28,304 nt of DNA, taken from assembly GCA_900544175.1 (NCBI GenBank), contig UQUN01000031.1, positions 1-28,304 on the forward strand, read 5' to 3'. The translations under genes and the position numbers were made by a program. Source of the stretch: an uncultured Alistipes sp. GTDB lineage: Bacteria; Bacteroidota; Bacteroidia; Bacteroidales; UBA932. The stretch's first letter is position 1. The number at the start of each line of letters is the position of its first letter. Shown here piece by piece: positions 1-6,917 of the stretch. The notes beneath the pieces were generated by a model. The model ran no database searches. It was not told the DNA's origin and was given only the letters and a program-made list of their open reading frames with translations.

Positions 1-163
1 AAAAAATGTTTAACTGAATTATTTTTTCTGTGTCTACTTTTTCATGCTGGTACACTGGGATTTGGAAAAGCACACAAACACTACAAGGCAAACAGCAAGG
101 CTCTTAAAAAAGCAAAGAAATTTCCTACAAACAATATCGATGAAAGCGTCCGTTTCGATGTCG

Positions 164-1411
164 ATGAAGACTGGGATTTTTAAGACAGTACTATCCTGCG
201 CAATTGTACTTATTCCATTATTGGCTAAGGCGCAGAAGTCTATCTCGATAGAAGAATACAGAAGAAGCTCACTGTATTCCTTAGCTGTTGTACGGCCTGA
301 ATACCCGTATGGAGAGGAGATTGGGGATGCATTTTTATCCATTCCTATTCCCGAGAAATTTAACGACCACAATCTCAATCGCCGTATACTGCACTCCGTT
401 GAGCACAAGAAAAACAGAAAAGAGCCTGTAGAAATCACATACTTTCTGGAGAAAAATGCAATTGGCCGCAGACTCATGGCTAAATGGTTTGACCGCGACC
501 CTGAATCAGGCGCATTTGACATGTCCCTGATACAGCAAAGAGGCTACTATGATGCTGACTTCTTTGATATAGAAATCGCAAAAATGACAAAACGGGGAAC
601 AGCTATTTTGGCTGATGCCGGGCAGGATTTAATCAAAAACACTTTTGTCATCGTAAACGAATTCTACTATGTTGACAAAGAAAGCAGGGCCTCCGTGGCC
701 CGGGATTGGTTCAGTGCCATTGCTGAGCTGGCGAGCATAAGTGACCACGCAGTTGCCCAGGCCATTTCTGCGACATCGCATCTGGGAGCAGCAATCAGTG
801 AAGACATCACCGGCTTTAGAGTTGTTATCATTTCCCATTTGTACCAGCTGGACTACTCTGAAAATATGCTGAACACCTTTTACGAACATTATTATTTCGA
901 CAGCGCGAATATCAACAAGAGAAAGAAAGCCGAATTTGATAATGAAACGAGTCTCTTCAAACTGAAATACATCGGAACCAGCATTGTAGACAGCCAAAAA
1001 ACATCCTCTAAAGGTGTTAATCTCGACACACCGGAAGAGATGATTACCAAGGTGTGTACCAGGGCATTGGACAAATCCATCGTGGAACTGCAGAAAAGCC
1101 ATGAAGTGTTCCGGGTCAAAACTCCACTTTACAGTACGGACAGCGTGATTACAGCCAAAATCGGCCTTAAAGAGGGAGTCTCGGAAAGAAGCCGTTTTGA
1201 AGTCCTGGAAACATTCCTTGATGAAAACGGCATAACATCATACAGAAGAATCGGGGTCATCGAGCCTGTAAAAGGGCAGATTTGGGACAACCGGTTCATG
1301 GCCGTGGAGGAAGACGCCGAGAATTCCATGCTGGGTGCGACCACATTCCGTAAAATCTCCGGTGGAAGATTCTCCCCCGGAATGCTTATAAGGGAAATCA
1401 AATTCAACTAA
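164..1411 (+). CDS. Exported protein of unknown function
   Basis: I do not recognise the family. The reading frame is open from 44, but the ATG at 164 is the best start because it begins a clear signal peptide (Lys near the start, then a hydrophobic stretch ending LLAKAQ). That gives 415 residues, probably periplasmic or outer-membrane associated. The body is mixed alpha/beta with no membrane segments. Near the C-terminus (about residues 325-385) a stretch with GLKEGVSERSRFEVLE and later IGVIEPVKGQIWDNRF looks like the small beta domain seen at the end of FlgT/curli-assembly-like proteins, in which a Gly-Lys turn precedes FEV. This is a weak resemblance. It is the first of three same-strand genes for exported proteins (gap of 21 nt to the next), so they are probably one operon. 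Function is unknown. Confidence 0.8.
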   Translation: MKTGIFKTVLSCAIVLIPLLAKAQKSISIEEYRRSSLYSLAVVRPEYPYGEEIGDAFLSIPIPEKFNDHNLNRRILHSVEHKKNRKEPVEITYFLEKNAIGRRLMAKWFDRDPESGAFDMSLIQQRGYYDADFFDIEIAKMTKRGTAILADAGQDLIKNTFVIVNEFYYVDKESRASVARDWFSAIAELASISDHAVAQAISATSHLGAAISEDITGFRVVIISHLYQLDYSENMLNTFYEHYYFDSANINKRKKAEFDNETSLFKLKYIGTSIVDSQKTSSKGVNLDTPEEMITKVCTRALDKSIVELQKSHEVFRVKTPLYSTDSVITAKIGLKEGVSERSRFEVLETFLDENGITSYRRIGVIEPVKGQIWDNRFMAVEEDAENSMLGATTFRKISGGRFSPGMLIREIKFN

Positions 1412-1432
1412 CATTTTAATATCATATCATTT

Positions 1433-2164
1433 ATGAAAAAATTTTTATTGACCGGCTTACTTGCTATTGCAGCAGGCGTATTCTCCTTCGCCCAGCCCAA
1501 AGTAGGAGATGTGTATGAAGTTGACGGCATAAAGGCCATCGTCATTCATGTCAGTGATGATGGCAAAAGCGGCATTGTAATAAACTCTCAATTATCCGAT
1601 ACCCGAGACATCATCCTTCGAAATACTGAAAATAAGAAAATCGCCAAAAAACAGGAGAAAAAAATTTTCAAGGATAGAAAAAAGATGTATGATCTGTTTT
1701 CTCAATTTTCCGATGATGCCTCACAGAATACTGCTATTATTGAAAAATATTGTCAGGACAATGGATTATCATTTGAAGAATACTTCCCTGAATATGCCTA
1801 CGCAAAATCACTTGGTGACGGTTGGTACATCCCAGGAAAAAAAGAGGCTGAATACTATTCGTATTTTATAGGAAATGGAATAGGAGAAGATAATTATAAA
1901 TCATTCAACATGAAATTGAAACAAGACATAATCAAAAAAGGAACATATTACAAAGTCAGCTACAATATTGATGTCGCTGTGAAATTTGTATTATCTTGTG
2001 TTGAGGTCAATAATAAAAAGTTCCAACACATATACTTCATTAATATGACCAGACCTATTGATTCCAAAGATTGGTTTGATATTAGAACTAATCCTATGAA
2101 AGGAGGCATACTATATCAAGCTTATCCCGTCTGTCCTGTTAAAAACATAACATTTAATGAATAA
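1433..2164 (+). CDS. Exported protein of unknown function, with Lcl/FISUMP-like motif
   Basis: A 243-residue protein that starts with a typical signal peptide (MKKFLLTGLLAIAAGVFSFA, then Q). The first mature segment, PKVGDVYEVDGIKAIVIHV, followed by a short beta-rich region, leads into a charged helix. A central LGDGWYIPGKKEAE motif (about residues 126-139) resembles the GW-LP-xxxE signature of Lcl C-terminal/FISUMP-type domains found in many Bacteroidota surface proteins. That domain assignment is inferred from the motif alone. The stop codon overlaps the possible upstream start of the next gene, which supports co-transcription with both neighbours. AT-rich codon use is like its neighbours. 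No enzymatic motif is visible. Confidence 0.8.
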   Translation: MKKFLLTGLLAIAAGVFSFAQPKVGDVYEVDGIKAIVIHVSDDGKSGIVINSQLSDTRDIILRNTENKKIAKKQEKKIFKDRKKMYDLFSQFSDDASQNTAIIEKYCQDNGLSFEEYFPEYAYAKSLGDGWYIPGKKEAEYYSYFIGNGIGEDNYKSFNMKLKQDIIKKGTYYKVSYNIDVAVKFVLSCVEVNNKKFQHIYFINMTRPIDSKDWFDIRTNPMKGGILYQAYPVCPVKNITFNE

Positions 2165-2168
2165 ACCT

Positions 2169-2906
2169 ATGAAAAAATTATTCGTCACACTGCTGGCAAT
2201 CACAACCGCCACATGTGCATTTGCACAGATCAAAGGCTCTTCGATTTATATCGGTGGAGTCATGCCGTACGAGGGACACACATTCGGAGCAGTGATCGGC
2301 TACAAGTATCAGTTTGACTTACCTGTTACCGGATTAGGCGTTATTCTCGGTGCCGACTTGAATTTGGACGGAACCAGCAAGGATGTAAAAAACTTAAATC
2401 AAGAGGATTATGATATAATAACATCGGAATATAATTTTGACACAGAGGATTCAGAAGTAAGTATACACTATCCTCTGTACTTTAACATTCCGGTCAAAGC
2501 AGGACTTAATTACTCTTACAAAATCAAACAAATAAGATTGTGGGTAGAAGCAGCTGCCGGCATGAATATGGCCTTCCGTTCCAACTCAAATTACTCCGCC
2601 TACAGATGGTATGACAACGAGATTAGCGGTCAGTCGGGAGAAAGGCATTACTATGCAATCACTAAATACAAGCCCGGATTCGCGTTTGCATGGAACACTG
2701 GAATAGGAGTAATGTTCAAGGATACCTACTCTATCGGAATCAACATTCAAGGCCTTGGAAAATACAAAGTAAAATCAGTCTTCTACGAGGACTTCAAACG
2801 ATACTACAATTCCTCAAAAGGATCGTATACAAAAGAAACAGAACTCGAGCCTACAAACAACAAATCCGCCGTTCAAGTACAGATTCGATTCGGTTTCCAC
2901 TTCTAG
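2169..2906 (+). CDS. Outer-membrane beta-barrel protein (porin-like)
   Basis: I chose the ATG at 2169 over the in-frame one at 2157 because it starts a clean signal peptide (MKKLFVTLLAITTATCAFAQ). The 245-residue product consists of alternating amphipathic strands rich in Tyr, Gly and Asn (for example IYIGGVMPYEGHTFGAVIGY and FAWNTGIGVMFKDTYSIGIN). It ends with VQVQIRFGFHF, a classic C-terminal outer-membrane barrel signature with a final aromatic residue. This fits a small outer-membrane beta-barrel of the OmpA/OmpW-like or PorT-like kind. The ligand is unknown. It is the last gene of the three-gene exported-protein cluster and is followed 18 nt later by a strong terminator hairpin. Confidence 0.8.
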   Translation: MKKLFVTLLAITTATCAFAQIKGSSIYIGGVMPYEGHTFGAVIGYKYQFDLPVTGLGVILGADLNLDGTSKDVKNLNQEDYDIITSEYNFDTEDSEVSIHYPLYFNIPVKAGLNYSYKIKQIRLWVEAAAGMNMAFRSNSNYSAYRWYDNEISGQSGERHYYAITKYKPGFAFAWNTGIGVMFKDTYSIGINIQGLGKYKVKSVFYEDFKRYYNSSKGSYTKETELEPTNNKSAVQVQIRFGFHF

Positions 2907-2924
2907 AATAAAATCACATACAGG

Positions 2925-2970
2925 AACTGCCACATAGAAAATATGAAATACTTTATGTGGCAGTTTTATT
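2925..2970 (+). terminator. Intrinsic terminator after the exported-protein cluster
   Basis: A perfect 12-bp stem (AACTGCCACATA at 2925-2936 pairing with TATGTGGCAGTT at 2954-2965) is followed by TTATTTATTTT. This closes the three-gene plus-strand unit. Confidence 0.85.
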
Positions 2971-2991
2971 TATTTTGCGAATCCCCATCAA

Positions 2992-3690
2992 CTAATACTC
3001 TATGAGCCGCCGGCAAAACACAAAGCGGTAGGGAGAGTCAGCCGCAAGCGCCCGACACTCCCTGTCCTCACTCAGCCCTCCGGGCCAACCGCCCGCCCTC
3101 CGCCGGAAAGCCTCGACCGCCCCGACCATTAATCCGCTACTTAACATAATCCAACCTTTATTGTGTGAGCAAAGCGCACACAATCCGTATTATGTTAAGT
3201 ATCTCCGTATCAACAAGTTCGAAGATTGTCTCTCCTAACCCGGTCGGGCGGGGCGGGGTCCGGCGAGAGTCCCGCTGCGTCGGCCACCGGCCTCCAGGCC
3301 GCTTGCGGGACTCCGGAGCCAGGCTCACAGGCAGACCGTCACACCCCGCATCCACCTCATCCCGCACCGCAGCCCCTCACTCCGCACACGGCCTGACTCC
3401 TGTAGCCGGCCCCCTTAGCAGCACAGCTGCGGGTCGCTCCCGTCTTCCTGTCCTCCTGTCCGGCAAGCCGTCCAGGAAGACAGTCCGCCTCCGCTTCATG
3501 GCATTCCTCATACAGGGAGACCTCCGGCCTCCCTGAAACCCGGTTCGGAACGCATCCCGCTCAGTGAACACCCTTATTCCTCGAAGCCCCCTGTTAAGGG
3601 ACGAAGCGGTATCTCTCCTACAGGGAGTCCTGGCGGTCTCCCTGAGCAAAATAAGAAAAGTTCTACACTTCAATGTTTGAAAAACAAAGG
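2992..3690. other. GC-rich non-coding stretch full of hairpins
   Basis: No convincing gene lies here. The open frames are GC-driven, overlap on both strands and look unlike any protein. Several inverted repeats stand out: GAGTCCCGC at 3267-3275 against GCGGGACTC at 3305-3313, and two copies of the same small hairpin, CAGGGAG/CTCCCTG, at 3513-3535 and 3621-3644. The base composition is sharply higher in GC than the genes to the left. It may be the remnant of an inserted element or structured spacer DNA. Confidence 0.5.
3139..3200. repeat. Nested palindrome with two dif-like (Xer) sites
   Basis: The outer inverted repeat is ACTTAACATAAT (3139-3150) and ATTATGTTAAGT (3189-3200), a perfect 12-bp match. 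The inner one is ATTGTGTG (3160-3167) and CACACAAT (3177-3184). The sequence TTATGTTAAGT differs by one base from the XerD arm of the E. coli dif site. With a 6-base centre and a GCGCACACAA-like XerC arm, 3173-3200 has the 11-6-11 layout of a dif site. A second site in opposite orientation is at 3139-3166. It could be the chromosomal dif, a pdif-like mobile site, or only a cruciform. Confidence 0.4.
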
Positions 3691-3701
3691 AAGACGACAA
3701 T

Positions 3702-3724
3702 AAAAAAGCCCGGAAAATCCGGGC
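3702..3724 (-). terminator. Intrinsic terminator of the 3702-3893 RNA
   Basis: On the minus strand GCCCGGA, a 3-nt loop and TCCGGGC are followed by six T residues (plus-strand A run at 3702-3707). The stem is a perfect 7 bp. Confidence 0.8.
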
Positions 3725-3893
3725 AGGTTGTGCTCTCAGACCTTTTGAAGTTGAGGGCTTAGAAACGTTGCTAAAATGAAGCTCGAAATTTATTTTAGTT
3801 GCCGTTGGTTTGCAGTTGTCGTTATCCTAAAGCGCAAAAAGTAAGCCAAGCAGGCGGGGACGGTTCAAGGGCCGGCCCTCAACGTTTTTTCAA
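3702..3893 (-). ncRNA. Candidate small RNA with own promoter and terminator
   Basis: A perfect Bacteroidota promoter on the minus strand is followed by about 190 nt without a credible reading frame, and then by an intrinsic terminator. Near the 5' end the RNA has GUUGAGGGC (3883-3875), which pairs perfectly with GCCCUCAAC (3758-3750) and encloses the body. An internal hairpin, CTAAAAT/ATTTTAG, forms part of that body. A promoter, a closing stem and a terminator are what is expected of a trans-acting small RNA. The organisation is like that described for the Bacteroidales-1 RNA motif, but I cannot confirm membership. I saw no tmRNA, SRP or RNase P hallmarks. Confidence 0.55.
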
Positions 3894-3896
3894 CCG

Positions 3897-3926
3897 CAAA
3901 TATAGGAACTATTCCCTTATACCCAA
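3897..3926 (-). promoter_or_regulatory. Promoter of the 3702-3893 RNA
   Basis: On the minus strand the -33 element TTG (plus 3924-3926) is followed by exactly 19 nt and then TATATTTG (plus 3897-3904), a perfect match to the Bacteroidota TAnnTTTG box. The start of transcription is expected near 3893. Confidence 0.75.
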
Positions 3927-4345
3927 AACAAATGATCCAAACACAGCATCACATCTCCAACCGCACATTCCGTGTCATCGTCCCGGCCCCTCTGCGACCG
4001 GCACAGTGCCGGAAGTGCATCGCCTCCACTCGCTCACTGCGTTCCCTCGCTTGCCATCGGGCTCGGCCCGGTCCCTCCGGCAACGCACATCCGGTCGGCT
4101 CCGTTGCAGCGACAGCACACAGGAAACCCTCACTAGCCCGGACTCCGTCCGACCCAGAGAGGAGAGAGGAACTTTGATACTCATAAGAGACTGCAGCCGG
4201 CAACGCCGTCCGCAAACACCCATACAAAACAGAAGAGCGGCAGCTCACACCACCGCTCTTCCACACCAGCCAGTTCGCTCAGCTTACTCGCCGAAATATT
4301 TTACCATCATATTATAAATTGACGACATATACAAAAAATAACCGG

Positions 4346-5167
4346 TTATTGCACATTATCCACATAAGCCTTGGCATCAGCCAACCCCAAGCCCAATGTA
4401 TCTACTACGAGTTTTACGGCAGGTATCAATTGACCTGCTGCTTTCAATCTCCTAACCTCATCCTCCAACGGATCGCTCTGTGGCATTACTGGTTTATTCA
4501 TGTTTTCTCTATTTGAAATATTCGAACTATTTGCCGAACCCTGTACAGATGAGTTTGATTCTCTATCTACCATATCAATAATAACACTGACACTGTCCAC
4601 TATTCTTTGCGCACAACTCAAGCCTTGTTTATAAATATTGTATTCAGTACTTCCGTCCTTTACAGGTTTCCCTTCCGTAGTCATTGTTCTGCAATCAAAA
4701 CATGGTATCTCTACTGAAGGAGAAGCATTATTTCGAAGAAGCAACTTCGTTTTGACGGACAAATGAAGATTCTGCTGCTTGGAAGACCCGGAAAGCCCTC
4801 CAACAATAGCGCCTACACCACCAGCCACAAATCCACCTACTAACGCACCTCCTATTGTTCTTCCTGTAGATTTCTTAGATATAATATTATTATCCTCTAT
4901 CAATTCAACAGATATGACATCTTCAAAAGAATAAAAATATTTGACAGAGCCCGGCATGTAAAGAATCTTACGAGTTGAATAATCTACAGCAAAGACAAAG
5001 CGATTCTGTGGTCCAATTATTTTTGTCGTAGGGTTAAAATCAGGCATTTGGCTGATTGTTTGATTTATTGCCTTTCCTCGGTTTTCCATTTCTTTTTGCT
5101 TTTTATTTGCCGACATGATTGCAACTACAAAAATGACGATAACAAAGATTAATATAATCCATCCCAT
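4346..5167 (-). CDS. Membrane-anchored protein with L7/L12-like C-terminal domain
   Basis: The 273-residue product begins with a membrane helix (MGWIILIFVIVIFVVAIM), followed by a short charged linker. A beta-rich domain with YSTRKILYMPGSVKYFYSFEDVISVELIEDN resembles the PH-like domains of bacterial short membrane proteins. Next comes a glycine-rich hydrophobic hairpin (GGALVGGFVAGGVGAIVGGLSG, about residues 107-128). A low-complexity Ser/Asn linker then leads to the C-terminal EVRRLKAAGQLIPAVKLVVD and GLGLADAKAYVDNV, which closely resembles the C-terminal domain of ribosomal protein L7/L12. L7/L12-type C-terminal domains appear in several SHOCT/PH-type proteins as interaction modules. Function is unknown. 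It stands alone on the minus strand between two small-RNA candidates. Codon use is AT-rich, unlike the cassette to the right. Confidence 0.75.
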   Translation of the reverse strand: MGWIILIFVIVIFVVAIMSANKKQKEMENRGKAINQTISQMPDFNPTTKIIGPQNRFVFAVDYSTRKILYMPGSVKYFYSFEDVISVELIEDNNIISKKSTGRTIGGALVGGFVAGGVGAIVGGLSGSSKQQNLHLSVKTKLLLRNNASPSVEIPCFDCRTMTTEGKPVKDGSTEYNIYKQGLSCAQRIVDSVSVIIDMVDRESNSSVQGSANSSNISNRENMNKPVMPQSDPLEDEVRRLKAAGQLIPAVKLVVDTLGLGLADAKAYVDNVQ

Positions 5168-5220
5168 AAGTTATTAATTATTAGTATTAAACATAATTTC
5201 ACGATTACTACCCTAACACC

Positions 5221-5249
5221 ATAAAAGGCGTAGGTACTCCATACGCCTT
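5221..5249 (-). terminator. Intrinsic terminator of the 6S-like RNA
   Basis: On the minus strand AAGGCGTA, a 9-nt loop and TACGCCTT are followed by TTTAT. The stem is perfect at 8 bp. Its first arm overlaps the end of the RNA's closing helix, so the two folds compete. Confidence 0.7.
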
Positions 5250-5397
5250 CTGGGCTCACCACAAGCCACAACACAATACGGAATCACCTACGCCTAAGCC
5301 GTAAGTGCCAACTGTGTTGTAATGCTCGCAAAACTCCGAGGTGGTGATTCAGAAGGCTATTGAGCAATATGTCTGTCTCCGCTATTTGCGGATAACG
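5221..5397 (-). ncRNA. 6S-like RNA candidate
   Basis: The minus-strand RNA folds into one long interrupted hairpin. The closing helix is GCCUUCUG (5357-5350) with CAGAAGGC (5252-5245), then CACCAC (5346-5341) with GUGGUG (5262-5257). Next is a large asymmetric bubble (20 nt on the 5' side, which can form a small CTCG/CGAG hairpin; 5 nt on the 3' side). Then comes the helix ACAACACA (5320-5313) with UGUGUUGU (5275-5268), and a terminal stem-loop. Long hairpin, central bubble and about 177 nt are the architecture of 6S RNA, which mimics an open promoter and binds RNA polymerase. A -7 box precedes it and a terminator follows. The 6S identity is my inference from shape only. Confidence 0.5.
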
Positions 5398-5400
5398 GAA

Positions 5401-5408
5401 CAAAGATA
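5401..5408 (-). promoter_or_regulatory. -7 box of the 6S-like RNA
   Basis: TATCTTTG on the minus strand matches the Bacteroidota TAnnTTTG element and would start transcription near 5397. I do not see a good TTG at the -33 position, so the promoter is only partly supported. Confidence 0.45.
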
Positions 5409-5506
5409 AGACTTTTTCCTATCCATTGCTTTAAAAATATACTGATTATCTGCCGAGAAGGATATTAGACAAACTGCATTGACTCCCACAAAAACAAAAA
5501 CTCCCG

Positions 5507-5537
5507 CAAAGCTAGCCCCTCTCCGCCGCCCTGTCAA
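5507..5537 (-). promoter_or_regulatory. Minus-strand promoter within a repeat block
   Basis: On the minus strand TTG (plus 5535-5537), 20 nt, then TAGCTTTG (plus 5507-5514) match the Bacteroidota promoter. It points towards the 6S-like RNA and could be its upstream promoter or drive an unseen leader. The TTG lies inside one arm of the CTGTCAAGGT inverted repeat. Confidence 0.55.
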
Positions 5538-5612
5538 GGTCAGGCGGCTCCGCCGTTTTCCGCAAAAAATGACACCCTCCGGGCGTAATTTTTTCCGCAA
5601 AAACCTTGACAG
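5531..5612. repeat. Inverted and direct repeat block
   Basis: CTGTCAAGGT (5531-5540) is matched perfectly in inverted orientation by ACCTTGACAG (5603-5612). Between them lie two 13-bp direct repeats, TTTTCCGCAAAAA, at 5556-5568 and 5591-5603. The arrangement is reminiscent of recombinase or relaxase sites of Bacteroides mobile elements, but no recombinase gene is present nearby. Confidence 0.6.
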
Positions 5613-5639
5613 AACGCCTCCGCGGGGCAGAGAAGGCAG

Positions 5640-5693
5640 TCCTTTTTCCTTTTTTTTCTTTTTTTACGGTTTTTTCTTTCCTTTCCTTTTTCC
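5640..5693. repeat. Polypyrimidine tract
   Basis: Apart from one ACGG, 5640-5693 is only C and T on the plus strand, with T runs of up to eight. It sits between the repeat block and the GC-rich cassette and holds no gene. It could form unusual DNA structure. Confidence 0.6.
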
Positions 5694-5887
5694 GGTTGAG
5701 GTCTGTCCGCCACTGACAGGAATCTCTTCCCTGCCCAGTGCATAAGGACGCATCCCGGTGTCCGCCCCGCCGTTCTCACCGGACCGTGTACCCTGTTTGC
5801 TATATTGGAGCCCGACCGGACCACCTCCGAGCCACAGCCCAGCATAAGACTTGCGCCGCAGGGGACAGGGTCCGCGACACTGACGCC

Positions 5888-6658
5888 ATGCCCGCTTTCA
5901 TACCTGACATACCGCTCTCGGACTGCTGGGGCTCGGTGGGGGAGATCACCTTCTACCACCGGGACGGCAGGCGCATGCTGCGCTCCAGGCCCCGGCCCGT
6001 ATTCGCTGGCTCCCCGGCCCAGCTCCGGCAGCTGGAGCTGCACCGCAGGGCCATCGCTGCATGGGGCTCGCTGCCCCACCGGGCACAGGCCGAATGGAAC
6101 CGGCTGGCCCGCGGGGTGCCCTCGCGCCGTCCGCCCTTCGGCGACGGCAACAGCATCAGCGGCTACTGCCTCTTCCTGTCGGCCTACCACGGGCTGGCAG
6201 CCCTCGGCAGGGAGGGCGTTCCGTCCCCGGCAGCGCCGGGGCCCTTCCCGGTCCATTCGCTCGCAGTGACCGGAGCCAGGACGGAGGGGTCCTCCCTGGT
6301 GCTGGAGACGGCCCTGACACTGGAGCCGTCCGCTCCCGAAGGGCGCTTCCGGCTGCTGGCCATGCTCCAGCTGGCCCCCGAGGGCAGGGGGCGCAATCCC
6401 GGGATGATGCGCCGCTTCCTCCCGCCATCCCCGGCCGGGCCGGGTACGACAGCAGCCCCGCTCCGCATACCGGACTACGCCGCGCTCTTCCGCCTCGGCT
6501 CCGGAGCACGCAGGCTCAGCGTGCATATAAGACACGCACTCCTGGACACCATCACAGGGCTGCGCTCCGACAGCCGCAGCCTGTCGGCGGAGGTGGACGT
6601 CAGGGACGGACTGCAGGCTATGGCGACGGCAGGCTTGCAGAAGCATAACAACGCATAA
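5888..6658 (+). CDS. Phage-like repeat-domain protein (copy A)
   Basis: I chose ATG 5888 because the protein from MPAFIPDIPLSDCWGSVGEI on lines up with the start of copy C at 7620; the longer frame upstream from 5738 is low-complexity. The 256-residue product has the pattern shared with copy C: an N-terminal G-S-x-G-E-I-T strand, then a basic stretch, then W-x-SLPHRAQAEWNRLA and NSISGYCLFLSAYHGL, where the pair of Trp residues and the ISG-x-x-L motif mark the family. The rest is beta-rich. This resembles Bacteroidota phage/element proteins of the DUF6266 type. I infer a role in a phage-derived structure but cannot assign one. Codons end overwhelmingly in C or G, quite unlike the 1-3000 genes. 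Confidence 0.65.
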   Translation: MPAFIPDIPLSDCWGSVGEITFYHRDGRRMLRSRPRPVFAGSPAQLRQLELHRRAIAAWGSLPHRAQAEWNRLARGVPSRRPPFGDGNSISGYCLFLSAYHGLAALGREGVPSPAAPGPFPVHSLAVTGARTEGSSLVLETALTLEPSAPEGRFRLLAMLQLAPEGRGRNPGMMRRFLPPSPAGPGTTAAPLRIPDYAALFRLGSGARRLSVHIRHALLDTITGLRSDSRSLSAEVDVRDGLQAMATAGLQKHNNA

Positions 6659-6744
6659 TTCAGCCACTTACGGCATCCGTGCCCATTCCAAGGAACTCTG
6701 TCCCTCCTTCCGCTATCTTAGCGTCCGACACTCAGACGCAGACC

Positions 6745-6917
6745 ATGAAAGCCCTCCCCTCCATAGCATTCAGCGCCTTCTCCGGCACCGCCGGGGACGT
6801 GACGGCCAAGGTGTCCAAGGGCCGCCAGGTCCTCTCGGTGAGGACCACACAGCCCCATGTCTGCACCCCGCCCCAGGCAGCGGCCCCATCGCCCTGCAGG
6901 ACTTCCAGTCCGGCAGC
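6745..6917 (+). pseudogene. Truncated repeat-domain gene (copy B)
   Basis: ATG 6745 begins MKALPSIAFSAFSGTAGDVT, which is clearly the same start as copy C (MKYLPSIAFEEMSG). The match runs about 45 residues, through a basic stretch to PPQAA. The frame then drifts into proline/serine-rich sequence with no similarity and stops at 7053. Meanwhile the neighbouring frame (a shift of -1) carries the real downstream gene at 6918. It therefore looks like a copy cut short by a deletion or frameshift. I see no classical slippery heptamer at the junction, so programmed frameshifting is unlikely but not excluded. A sequencing or assembly slip would look the same. Confidence 0.5.

Noticed and set aside
3702..3893. 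tmRNA, SRP RNA or RNase P RNA
   Set aside because: There is no tag reading frame, no tRNA-like T arm, no SRP loop motif and no RNase P core motif.
3165..4317. Open frames in the GC-rich region (3165-3536, 3377-3700, 3799-4317)
   Set aside because: They overlap on both strands, have no protein-like pattern, and 3799-4317 covers the small RNA promoter.
5382..5600. A 72-residue minus-strand frame
   Set aside because: It covers the promoter and repeat block and has no family-like sequence.
5540..6667. A long minus-strand frame opposite copy A
   Set aside because: Its composition is unlike any protein, it runs opposite to the cassette, and it includes the pyrimidine tract as Lys/Arg repeats.
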